Assembly (NCBI GenBank): GCA_963709085.1 | Contig: CAVPVB010000014.1 | Location: 1-64,000, forward strand | DNA from: Rhodovastum sp963709085 | Lineage (GTDB): Bacteria > Pseudomonadota > Alphaproteobacteria > Acetobacterales > Acetobacteraceae | Reading direction: 5' to 3' | DNA length: 64,000 nucleotides | Part shown: piece after piece, positions 56,360 to 64,000 of the stretch | Layout: each line of letters starts with the position of its first letter | How positions within the stretch are numbered: the stretch's first letter is position 1 | The notes under the pieces: generated by a model | What the model was told of the DNA's origin: nothing | The model's database searches: none | Seen by the model: the letters and a program-made list of their open reading frames with translations, nothing else | Program-made: the position numbers and the translations under genes

Positions 56360-57576
56360 CAGGGGAATCGCACTTGGAATTTCCTTGACAGCGCGACGGC
56401 GGCTTGCGCGGGGCGGGGCGATGGATTCTACCGGAGGGCGCGCGAAACCTGCGGTGGGAGGACGCCTTGGATCAGTTTGCCGGCTGCTGGGAGGGTCTGG
56501 AAGACCCACGAACCGGGAATGCCGGGCTGCATGACTTCCATGAGTTGCTGATGATTGCGCTGTGTACAGTGTTATGTGGCGGCCAGGGTGCGGTGGACAT
56601 GGCTCGGTTTGCGGAAGCGAAAGAGCCGTTCCTGCGCGGCTTTCTCAAGCTGGAGAAGGGCATTCCAAGTCACGACACTTTCAGCCGCCTGTTCCGCCTG
56701 CTCGACCCGGCGCAGTTTGGCGCGGCGTTTCAGCGGTTCATGGCGCAGTTTTCGAGTACGGTTCAGGGCGTTGTAGCGATCGATGGCAAGGTTCTGCGTC
56801 GCTCCTTCGATCGCGCCAGCGGCAAGTCACCGCTGCACATGGTCAGTGCCTGGGGATGCGAGCAGCGCCTGGTGCTGGCGCAGATCGCCACCGACGCCAA
56901 ATCAAATGAGATCACCGCGGTGCCGAAGTTGCTGGAGATGCTGTCACTGAAAGGCACGATCGTGACCGCCGACGCGCTCAACTGCCAGCGGGCGATTGCT
57001 CAGCAGATCGTCGATCAGGGCGGCGACTATGCCCTGGCGCTGAAGGGCAATCAGGGCACGCTGCATGATGACGTCAGCACGTTCCTCAATGACCCGGCCA
57101 GCAAACCGGCGACGAGCGCGCAAAACGTGGACGCCGATCACGGCCGCATCGAGACCCGCACGGCCACGGTCTCGACCGATATCGACTGGTTGCAGCGGGA
57201 TCATCACTGGCCCGGCCTGGCGGCCATCGGCAAGGTTGTCCGTATCCGTGAAACCGCGAGCAAGACCACCACCGAGACCGCCTACTACCTTCTCAGCACA
57301 GCGCTATCCGCGACACGCTTCAACGAGGTCGTCCGCGAGCACTGGGGTGTCGAAAACCGGCTGCACTGGCGGCTGGATGTGGTGATGAACGAGGATCAGG
57401 ACCGGACCAGACTGGGCAACGGGCCACACAATCTTGCGGTCCTGCGACACATGGCCCTGAACGTCATGCAGAAGGACGGCTCCAAGGGCTCTCTGCGCGG
57501 CAAGTTCCAACGGGCCGGTTGGAACGATGCCTATCTCTCCAAACTCCTCGGATCCTTCTGAAATGCGATTGCCCTG
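56360..57576 (+). mobile_element. ISAs1-family element, copy 2 of first type
   Basis: 1,217 bp, same sequence as 40580-41796. Duplication TCCTGAACGG at 56350-56359 and 57577-57586. It lies 19 bases from the other ISAs1 element, in opposite orientation. Confidence 0.93.
56467..57561 (+). CDS. ISAs1-family transposase
   Basis: 364 residues from TTG 56467, same protein as at 40687. With two identical copies this IS is probably the most recently active in the window. Confidence 0.9.
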   Translation: MDQFAGCWEGLEDPRTGNAGLHDFHELLMIALCTVLCGGQGAVDMARFAEAKEPFLRGFLKLEKGIPSHDTFSRLFRLLDPAQFGAAFQRFMAQFSSTVQGVVAIDGKVLRRSFDRASGKSPLHMVSAWGCEQRLVLAQIATDAKSNEITAVPKLLEMLSLKGTIVTADALNCQRAIAQQIVDQGGDYALALKGNQGTLHDDVSTFLNDPASKPATSAQNVDADHGRIETRTATVSTDIDWLQRDHHWPGLAAIGKVVRIRETASKTTTETAYYLLSTALSATRFNEVVREHWGVENRLHWRLDVVMNEDQDRTRLGNGPHNLAVLRHMALNVMQKDGSKGSLRGKFQRAGWNDAYLSKLLGSF

Positions 57577-57797
57577 TCCTGAACGGCCTGAGACCACCGT
57601 CCAGAACGGTATCGGGAACGAGAAGTCGTATGACCATCGGATACGTGGCGTGGGGCATATCGTGCGAAACTTACGACATTTGCGAAGGGGCAGGAGGGCA
57701 CAGAAATTCAAGGGTTTTTTCCTTGCAAAATACCTATGCGGAAGTGGCCACTTTAGCAATATGTTTTGCGAGGTCTTCGGGGTGCCCGCGTGAAGCT

Positions 57798-58206
57798 CGG
57801 GTAAGCCGAACAAGCGCCGGCAGACTTGCCGCCAACGCGCGCGGCGTCGCCTTCGGACGGCCGAAAAATGCAACCAAATCAGCAGGAACTGGCCCGGGAA
57901 CTTGTCAGAGACGGGAAATCGATCAGCGCCGTCGCCAGGACCTTCAACGTCTTACCTTTACCCGCATCGTGGCAAAGCCCTGCGCTACTATAGAACGACA
58001 TCATGTCGATCCGCAGCCGAGCGCCGAAAATGGCAGATTTTCCAAATGCCCGTTGCGAAAGCGGGCGTATGCTGCACCTGCGTTCCAAGGGGCTTCCCTC
58101 AGCTACGGCGCACAGATGGCTAGGCTAACATAATGATAAAATTGCATCTTTCTAGATGCGGGTAAAGGTAAGCCTTCAACGTCCATCCGGCGACGATCTA
58201 CCGCGT
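57798..58206 (+). pseudogene. Tn3-type resolvase C-terminus, split by MITE
   Basis: TSAGRLAANARGVAFGRPK, one A lost near 57867, then MQPNQQELARELVRDGKSIS and AVARTFN; after the MITE it ends VHPATIYRVIEG. This is the hinge and helix-turn-helix of a Tn3-family serine resolvase. The catalytic N-terminus is not recognisable. It lies just inside the right Tn3 repeat, as in Tn3 transposons. Confidence 0.75.
57951..58172. mobile_element. 222-bp MITE of the Tn5-like IS
   Basis: Starts CTTACCTTTACCCGCATC and ends with its inverted copy, the same terminal repeat as the Tn5-like elements at 11924 and 20883. The 10-bp duplication CCTTCAACGT is at 57941-57950 and 58173-58182. Internal sequence is unrelated to the transposase and has no gene. 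Confidence 0.92.
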
Positions 58207-58221
58207 CATCGAGGGATAGGG

Positions 58222-58262
58222 GCCTTATGCTACTTTTCTGTTCCACCCTCAGCGCTCACGAG
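58222..58262. repeat. Tn3-family terminal inverted repeat, right
   Basis: CTTATGCTACTTTTCTGTTC followed by CACCCTCAGCG, with inner end toward the resolvase fragment, mirrors 55062-55100. Confidence 0.6.
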
Positions 58263-58582
58263 AATTGACCCGGGGTTGCTCACGGAAGTTGACCCACTGA
58301 CTTTAGTCCTACCGTTCTGACGATTGTCGTTGGTTGTCCCGGTCTGGCGCCCGCTCCGGGGTGGCGGCGCCTGCGACAACGCCGGTGCGGCGGCATTTGA
58401 TCGTCGCTGGAGACATGATCAGGACCGGATACGGTCTTGGCGGGGTTGGCACGGGGGATAACAGAGGCACCGAGCACCTCGGCAAGCTGCCGGGAGCCTG
58501 CCAGACTTGAGGGCAAGCACGGCGCCGAACTCAACCTGCCAGTTTTGTCTCGACGCCGTGCCCCACATCGTGACGGGCACGA
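58263..58582. other. Leader region of IS21-like module
   Basis: No gene supported. TTGACCC-type repeats at 58265-58300 (GAATTGACCCGGGG and GAAGTTGACCCACTG) resemble IS21-family end repeats and probably mark the left end of the module that follows. Confidence 0.45.
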
Positions 58583-59101
58583 ATGCAGGGCGAGTATCCT
58601 GCCGACGGTGGCGTTCGTCTACGCCGCGTCTGCGTCGATGCGCAGAGCGAGCCGGGGTCTGGTCGTCTGTTCCTTTGCAGGAAGTGCAGTAGCGAAGTGG
58701 TCGTGTGCCGCCACTGCGACCGCGGGCAGATCTACTGTTTCGGCGACTGCGCCGGACAGGCGCGTCACCAGACGCTCCGGAAGGCAGGCGAGCGCTATCA
58801 GAAGACCCGTCGTGGCCAGGAGAAGCATGCCGCCCGGATGGGCCACCTGCGAGCGCGCAGAAAAAAAGTGACGCATCAGGGTTCACCCCCGCCGCCGGCG
58901 GGTGATCTGCTGGCGGCCGGCGCGATGGCGACCTCGCGCGACGACGCATCTCCGGCCGAGCCGCCCCGGCGAGCGACGACGCCCTGCCATTGGTGCGGTC
59001 GTCCCTGTCTGCCGCCGCTTCGCCCGGGGTTCCTGCGCCGCCGCGATCCCCGTCGCGGCCGTGTTGGCCACGCCCGGACGGAGCGCAATGCCCCATGGTG
59101 A
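58583..59101 (+). CDS. Cys-rich zinc-finger-like protein of IS21-like module
   Basis: 172 residues from ATG 58583. CRKCSSEVVVCRHCDRGQIYC gives paired CxxC motifs (shown: CRKC, CRHC, YCFGDC), then a basic helix ERYQKTRRGQEKHAARMGHL and RRKKVTHQGS; a further CHWCGRPC follows. Proteins with the same CDRGQIYC/KKVTH pattern occur beside IS21-type gene sets in GC-rich proteobacteria. A DNA-binding accessory role is inferred. Confidence 0.65.
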   Translation: MQGEYPADGGVRLRRVCVDAQSEPGSGRLFLCRKCSSEVVVCRHCDRGQIYCFGDCAGQARHQTLRKAGERYQKTRRGQEKHAARMGHLRARRKKVTHQGSPPPPAGDLLAAGAMATSRDDASPAEPPRRATTPCHWCGRPCLPPLRPGFLRRRDPRRGRVGHARTERNAPW

Positions 59102-59168
59102 ACCCGATTGATGCGGCGGCGAGGATCCTGCGGGACGTGACCGGGGCAAGCGGGCCGTCCCGCCGGCG

Positions 59169-60089
59169 ATGACGTCCATGGACAGCCATCGTCTGGAGCT
59201 TGACCTGCACCAACTGGACCTGCGCTTTGCCGCCAGCCGCCTGGTGGAGCCGCAGGCGGTGGCGCGGATCGCCCAGTCCATCGAGCGGTGCGGTCAGATC
59301 GTGCCCTGCATTGTGGCGCCCGCTCCCGGTGGGGCCGGCGCGGGCGCAGCACCGCTGGTGCTGATCGACGGGTATCGGCGCGTCGCCGCGCTACGCCGGC
59401 TGGGCCGCGACACGGCCAGTGTCGAGCAATGGACCTGTGGGCTGGCCGAAGCGGTGCTGGGGGTGTTGGCGCGCGCGCAGGATCGCTCGTTCGCCAGCAT
59501 TGAGGAGGCGTTGCTGCTGCGCGAGCTGATGCAGGGCCAGGGCCTGTCGCAGCAGGAGCTGGCGCGTCGGTGCGGGCGCGACGTGAGCTGGGTGAGCCGG
59601 CGGCTGCAACTGCTGTCGGGTTTGCCCGATGCGGCGCTGGCGGCGGTGCGCACCGGCAAGCTGTCGGCTTGGGCGGCCAACCGGGTGGTGGTGCCGTTGG
59701 CGCGTGCCAATGCCGCCCATGCCGACAGCCTGCTGGCGGCGCTGGCTGCGTCACCGCTGTCGACCCGCGAGTTGCAGTGCTGGTTCGCCCACTACCAGCA
59801 GGCCGCGCAAACGGTGCGCGAACGCATGGTCGGCGATCCCCGCTTGTTTCTCGACGCCCTGCGGGCGAACGACGAACGGCGCGCCGGCGAAATTCTGCGG
59901 GACGGCCCGGAAGGCGAATGCGTCGTCGATATGCGCTGCCTCGAGGCGGTCATCGCGCGCCTGACGGGTCGCGTGGCGGCGCTGCAATCGGTGCCGCCGG
60001 CGCTGATCGCGGCGGTGCCGCGTCTGTGGTTGGCGCTCAACGTCCTGGCGATTGCGATCGACCGGGGGGATGCACGTGACCCCGGCTGA
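59169..60089 (+). CDS. ParB-like nuclease-fold protein of IS21-like module
   Basis: 306 residues. N-terminal ParB/Sulfiredoxin fold (VEPQAVARIAQSIERCGQIV, then PLVLIDGYRRVAALRRLG; the GYRR motif binds nucleotide in ParB) and a KorB/ParB HTH (GLSQQELARRCGRDVSWVSR). No ParA partner is near. It overlaps istA by 20 bases, so it is coupled to the transposase, not to plasmid partition. It may bind element ends or cluster DNA. Start ATG 59169 or 59178. Confidence 0.85.
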   Translation: MTSMDSHRLELDLHQLDLRFAASRLVEPQAVARIAQSIERCGQIVPCIVAPAPGGAGAGAAPLVLIDGYRRVAALRRLGRDTASVEQWTCGLAEAVLGVLARAQDRSFASIEEALLLRELMQGQGLSQQELARRCGRDVSWVSRRLQLLSGLPDAALAAVRTGKLSAWAANRVVVPLARANAAHADSLLAALAASPLSTRELQCWFAHYQQAAQTVRERMVGDPRLFLDALRANDERRAGEILRDGPEGECVVDMRCLEAVIARLTGRVAALQSVPPALIAAVPRLWLALNVLAIAIDRGDARDPG

Positions 60090-61473
60090 GATTCGCACCG
60101 CGGTGCGCACGCTGCAGGTGCAGCGGCACAGCCTGCGCGAGATCAGCCGCCTGCTGGCGCTGTCACGCAACACCGTGCGGCGCATCCTGCGTGAGCCGGA
60201 CGGCAACGTTGCCGAGGTGTTGCCGTGCGACGAGGCGACGCTGGTCCGCGTGAAGGCTGCCTTCGAGCAGGCTCGCGGCAACGTGGTGCGGGTGCGCGAA
60301 CTGCTGGCCGACAACGGTCTGGAGGTGTCCTACAGCAGCTTGACCCGTTGGGTGCGGGAGGCCGGCCTGCGCAGTCCGCCGCGGCGTGCCGGCGAGTACG
60401 ACTTCGCGCCCGGGCAGGAGATGCAGCACGACACCTCGCCGCATCGCGTGACCTTCGCGGGCGCCGGCAAGCCGGTGATCACGCAATGCGCCGGTCTGGT
60501 GCTGGCGTACTCGCGCCGGCTGTTCATCCAGTACTATCCGCGGTTCACCCGCTTCGAGGCCCGCGCGTTCCTGCTCGAGGCCACGCGCTTCATGGCCGGT
60601 GCCTGTCCGGTCTGCATCATCGACAACACCAGCGTGCTGCTCGCCGCCGGCGCCGGCGCCGAGGCCCTCATCGCCCCGGAGATGGCGGCCTTCGCCCGCA
60701 CTCTGGGCTTCCGGTTCCGCGCCCACCGGGTCGGGAATCCAGATCGCAAGGGCCGGATCGAAAGACCATTCGGCTATGTCGAGACGAATTTCCTGGCAGG
60801 CCGAAGCTTCGAAGATTTCGACGACCTCAACCGCCAGGCACTCGCCTGGTGCCGCGAGGTCGCTAACCGCAAGCCCAAGGCAGCGCTCGGCATGTCGCCT
60901 GATGCGGCCTACGTCATCGAGCAGCCGCACCTCGTGCCGCTGCCCGACGCGCTGCCGCCGGTCTACGAGTTGCTGGAACGCGTCGTCGACCTGCACGGCT
61001 TTGTCAGCGTCGATACCAACCGCTACTCCGTGCCCGAGCGCTTCGTCGGCAAGTCCGTCGCTGTCTACAAGCACCCCGCCGAAATCCATGTCCGCCGCAA
61101 GGACACGACGATCGCCGTCCACCCGCGGCTGATCGCCGAGCGCGATGCCAGGAGCACCCTGCCTGGTCATCATACCATCCCCGTGCGGCAGGGTCGCAGC
61201 GCGGCGGCGGAAGAGGCATTGCTGAGCGGCCACCATCCCAGCCTCGACCGTTACGCCGCCGCCCTCAAGCTGCGCAGTCACGGATACGGGCGACGGCCAC
61301 TCCGCCGGCTGATCGAAATGAAGCGCACCTACCCGGCCGGCCCGTTCATCGCCGCCATCGAGCAAGCCCTGTACTACGGCCTGTTCGACCTCGGCCGGCT
61401 TGAAGATCTCATCCTCAAACAGGTCGCCGGCGACTTCTTCGCACTGACCAGCGGGAAAGACGACGATGCATGA
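60070..61473 (+). CDS. istA: IS21-family transposase IstA
   Basis: 467 residues from ATG 60070. HTH part LREISRLLALSRNTVRRILR; catalytic triad visible in EMQHDTSPHRV, VCIIDNTSVLLAAG and NPDRKGRIERPFGYVETNFL; the C-terminal beta-barrel region has VDTNRYSVPERFVGKSVAVY. IstA cuts and joins IS21 ends with help from IstB. Intact. Confidence 0.92.
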   Translation: MHVTPAEIRTAVRTLQVQRHSLREISRLLALSRNTVRRILREPDGNVAEVLPCDEATLVRVKAAFEQARGNVVRVRELLADNGLEVSYSSLTRWVREAGLRSPPRRAGEYDFAPGQEMQHDTSPHRVTFAGAGKPVITQCAGLVLAYSRRLFIQYYPRFTRFEARAFLLEATRFMAGACPVCIIDNTSVLLAAGAGAEALIAPEMAAFARTLGFRFRAHRVGNPDRKGRIERPFGYVETNFLAGRSFEDFDDLNRQALAWCREVANRKPKAALGMSPDAAYVIEQPHLVPLPDALPPVYELLERVVDLHGFVSVDTNRYSVPERFVGKSVAVYKHPAEIHVRRKDTTIAVHPRLIAERDARSTLPGHHTIPVRQGRSAAAEEALLSGHHPSLDRYAAALKLRSHGYGRRPLRRLIEMKRTYPAGPFIAAIEQALYYGLFDLGRLEDLILKQVAGDFFALTSGKDDDA

Positions 61474-62236
61474 CAAGCTGCGCGCGCTGATCGCCCAGTT
61501 GCGCCTGCACGGCATGGCCGAGGCACTCGACGCCGAGATCGAACGCGCCGAGCGCGAAGCGATCGCTGGACCCGAGTTGCTGTACCGGCTGCTCGGCCAG
61601 GAGGCCGCCGCCCGCCGCGAACGCAGCCTGGCGTATCGTCTGGGACAGGCGCGTCTGCCATGGCGGTGGTCACTCGACAGCTTCCCGTTCGATCGGCAGC
61701 CCGGCGTGAGCCGCGCCCAGATCCAGACACTGGCCGGGCTGGACTTCCTGCGCCGGACCGACAACGTCCTGCTCATCGGCAAACCAGGCACCGGAAAGAC
61801 CGGCCTGGCGATCGGTCTGTTGCGCGAGGCCTGCCTCAACGGCTACCGTGGCCGCTTCATCAACGCTCAAGTCCTGCTCGATGAACTCTACGCGTCTCTG
61901 GCCGATCGCACCACCACACGGCTGCTGGCTCAGCTGAGTCGCATGCAGCCCTTGCTGATTGACGAGCTGAGCTACCTCACGATCAAGCCGGAACAAGCAA
62001 ACGCATTCTTTCGTCTGATGGACCAACGCTACAACCGGGTCTCGACGATCATCACCACCAACCTTGAACTGTCCGACTGGTACGAGCTGTTCGACAAGAA
62101 GCCGCTGGTCGATGCGCTGCTCGATCGCCTGCAGCACCACTGCATCACCATCCGCATCAACGGCCCGTCCCTGCGCAGCCCGGAGCCTCCGGCGCCAGCG
62201 TCGCCAACACCGGCGCGCCGCAGCACCAAGACCTGA
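61466..62236 (+). CDS. istB: IS21-family ATPase IstB
   Basis: 256 residues overlapping istA by 8 bases. N-terminal helix bundle KLRALIAQLRLHGMAEALDA, Walker A LLIGKPGTGKTGLAIG, Walker B PLLIDELSYLTIKPEQANAF, sensor STIITTNLELSDW. DnaC-like AAA+ protein that bends target DNA and assembles with IstA. Confidence 0.93.
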   Translation: MHDKLRALIAQLRLHGMAEALDAEIERAEREAIAGPELLYRLLGQEAAARRERSLAYRLGQARLPWRWSLDSFPFDRQPGVSRAQIQTLAGLDFLRRTDNVLLIGKPGTGKTGLAIGLLREACLNGYRGRFINAQVLLDELYASLADRTTTRLLAQLSRMQPLLIDELSYLTIKPEQANAFFRLMDQRYNRVSTIITTNLELSDWYELFDKKPLVDALLDRLQHHCITIRINGPSLRSPEPPAPASPTPARRSTKT

Positions 62237-62839
62237 AGGCCCCAGCAACACCACCGCCGCAGCACCGAGGCGGTGCCACGGCGCGCAAGGCGCGTCAACA
62301 GGTGGGTGCTCACCATGCTCGAAAATCGGCCCGCGCCGATTTTCTGCGCGTGGCTCCGCTCCCGCCGCGCAAGAAAGCGCGCGGCGCCTTTGACTCGCCT
62401 CCCGCGCCGTGGCCTGCGGGTGGTGTCGGGACGGAAGGCGTCCCGACAATTCGACGCCCGGCGTCGAACGGAAGGCTGGGGTTTGGCAGCCGTCACGTCA
62501 CGATCAATCGCGCCGTCGGGCCGTTGAGCCAGGTCAGCGCTGCCGGCTCTTCCCGGCCCGGCAGCCGCCGGGGGTGTGCCCGCCTCGCCGCGACAGGACG
62601 CGCCGCCAGGGCCGTGACACGCGGCGACTTCTGACCGTTGTCATCACTGGGTCTCACGGGGTGTGAGCAGGGCCATCGCATACCCGGTCGAAACGAGCAG
62701 CCACAGGCGATGTCCGCGGACAACAACGACTGCTGGCGTGGTGAGGGCGAGCGCCAACACGCCGGTGCGGGTCCGGTCGGGTCACGGGGCGGATGCGTCG
62801 CCGGGCATCGCCGGTCAGACGTTGGTGGAAGCAGCGGCC
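62237..62839. other. Gap after istB
   Basis: No gene supported. CTGACCGTTGTCATCAC at about 62633 resembles CTGACGATTGTCGTTGG near 58317 in the same orientation and may mark the module boundary. The region from 62300 to 62500 has GC-rich inverted repeats. Confidence 0.4.
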
Positions 62840-63964
62840 TCAGGCGGCGGCGTGCAGTTGGCCGCCGCTGGCGAACCACCATTTCAGGTGTTCGATCGCG
62901 GCCGGCACCAATTCGGCCGGCCGGCGCAGGCTGTCGATCACGTTCAAGGCCTGGCGCCGCAGAATGGCGAAGACGGCCGGTCCCATGCCGACGCGCACGC
63001 GACAGGCATCCTCGCCCATGCCAACGTCGAGCCGGTTGTGCAGCGACGCCTCCACCCCCCAGTGTTCGCGCACTGCGGTCCGGAAGGCGCGCGGGCGCAG
63101 CCGGCGTGCGCAGATGAACACGCACGTCTCTGTCGTCGGCGGCCGGCCGCGCCGCGTGCTGTGGTAGGTGATCCGCCCCAGCGTCGCCAGTCCCTCACAG
63201 GCATGAGCCACGGCGATCTCCTGCACCACCCGCGGATCGGTAACCGTCTCGACAACGCGGATGTCGTGCCGCCCGTGCGTGCGTTCCTCGCTGCGCAACG
63301 CGTCCGCGGGCGGCACGGCAGGAAACCGCTGGGCGATGTCGGCCTGCAGCACTGCCTGGTTGCCCTTCACCGGCAGCAGCCAGTCGCCGCCGCGGCGGCG
63401 GATCAGGTCGCGGGTTTCCTGGTTGCAGTGCAAGGCATCGAGGCTCACCAGCGTGCCGGTGAGGTCGAGGTCGGGCCGCTGCAGCAGCGCGCGCGCCGCC
63501 GCGATCTCCTGCCCCGGACCGGGAAAGCCGACCGTGGCCAGCGTGCGCCGGTGGTCGATGTCCCAGGCATTCACCACCGACGCCGCTTGCTGGCCCCGCG
63601 CCGGTGACGCGCTGCCGCGGGTGACCTTGCCGTCGAGCGCCATCCGCCGGAGGCGTTGCCGCGCGGCGACGATCGCCTGCCCGGATTGCACCGCCCGGTC
63701 CAGCGCATCCGCATCCACCTTCGCCAGTACCCGGCCGATGGTGTCGTGGCTCGGTACCCGCACCAAACGGGTCGCGCGAAAGACGCGCGGCCCAATGTTG
63801 GCGCCGAACGCCGCGATCGCCGTCGGGCCGTTCGCACCACACACCATCGCGGCCGCCGCCAGCGACACCACGCCGACAAGGTCATACTGCAGCGCCGGAC
63901 ATGCCTGACGCTGGTCGCGCAAACCAGCAAATAGACGGCGAAACTTCTTGATTAACTCCTTCAA
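62840..63964 (-). CDS. ISAs1-family transposase, divergent
   Basis: 374 residues, complete. LVGVVSLAAAAMVCGANGPT, RVPSHDTIGRVLAKVDADAL, LDGKVTRGSAS, SLDALHCNQETRDLI, WLLPVKGNQAVLQADI and VREHWGVEASLHNRLDVGMG are the ISAs1 motif order. Clearly different from both other ISAs1 types in the window. Its start is 37 bases from the right edge. Confidence 0.88.
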   Translation of the reverse strand: MKELIKKFRRLFAGLRDQRQACPALQYDLVGVVSLAAAAMVCGANGPTAIAAFGANIGPRVFRATRLVRVPSHDTIGRVLAKVDADALDRAVQSGQAIVAARQRLRRMALDGKVTRGSASPARGQQAASVVNAWDIDHRRTLATVGFPGPGQEIAAARALLQRPDLDLTGTLVSLDALHCNQETRDLIRRRGGDWLLPVKGNQAVLQADIAQRFPAVPPADALRSEERTHGRHDIRVVETVTDPRVVQEIAVAHACEGLATLGRITYHSTRRGRPPTTETCVFICARRLRPRAFRTAVREHWGVEASLHNRLDVGMGEDACRVRVGMGPAVFAILRRQALNVIDSLRRPAELVPAAIEHLKWWFASGGQLHAAA

Positions 63965-64000
63965 GCCATTCCCCCAACTGCCATGCGAAGGTCGTAGCCG

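Noticed and set aside
59169..60089. Plasmid partition locus
   Set aside because: The ParB-like gene lacks a ParA partner and parS-like repeats and overlaps an IS21 transposase.
60163..61839. 558-codon minus-strand frame across istA/istB
   Set aside because: No homology features; istA and istB are complete on the other strand.

Overview
The window is GC-rich DNA from an alphaproteobacterium. The gene families (MucR/Ros regulator, DUF1778-GNAT and AbiE toxin-antitoxin genes, ArdC, Toprim/DUF3991, IS1031-type IS5 elements) fit a Rhodospirillales/Acetobacteraceae-like host, but no rRNA, tRNA or core marker is present to fix the taxon. It reads as an accessory region, plasmid or integrated plasmid, that has become an insertion-sequence graveyard. 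I see IS66, IS4 (Tn5-like and IS10-like), ISAs1, IS5/IS1031, IS630, ISL3, IS701, IS6, IS21 and Tn3-family material, much of it nested. Target duplications let the order of several insertions be read.

Layout. 1-7.4 kb: plasmid backbone genes (methylase-helicase-like gene running off the left edge, ArdC antirestriction protein, Toprim/DUF3991 protein, large relaxase-tail-like protein). 7.9-9.7 kb: two head-to-head IS66 relatives, one only a 5' stub. 9.8-17.8 kb: toxin-antitoxin cluster (YafQ-like toxin with antitoxin debris, a DUF1778-GNAT fusion, AbiEi/AbiEii) with a MucR regulator; a Tn5-like IS, itself hit by an IS10-like IS, sits directly behind the GNAT gene. 18.4-25.4 kb: truncated Tn3 transposase, a SEC-C/TPR protein, then a four-gene transposition module (Zn/HTH protein, DDE integrase, ExeA/TniB-like ATPase, RepA-like ATPase) whose integrase gene is broken by a second Tn5-like IS that carries a MITE. 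25.6-27.1 kb: complete IS66 transposase. 27.4-32.7 kb: TAXI solute-binding protein plus Sel1-repeat protein and a transposon relic, bracketed by inverted 186-bp ISAs1 fragments. 32.7-44.9 kb: IS mosaic holding a GT2 glycosyltransferase and an OafA-like acyltransferase. 44.9-53.3 kb: metabolic cargo, with ACP, adenylate-forming ligase and FabG-like reductase on the plus strand, a convergent FATP-type acyl-CoA synthetase, then a peptide/nickel-type ABC transporter lacking its binding protein. 53.3-58.2 kb: IS21, Tn5-like, IS630, Tn3 and ISAs1 remnants. 58.6-62.2 kb: an IS21-like istA/istB pair preceded by a ParB-like gene and a Cys-rich gene. 62.8-64.0 kb: a divergent ISAs1 transposase.

Togetherness. 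The GT2, acyltransferase, ACP, ligase, reductase and acyl-CoA synthetase could activate, reduce and transfer an acyl group to a glycan or other surface molecule; they are scattered between IS6 copies and this link is inference. Many genes (methylase-helicase, ArdC, ACP, last ABC ATPase, several transposases) differ from their expected frame by one inserted or missing base. Either decay or uncorrected sequencing indels could explain this, so every broken-gene call here depends on read quality.
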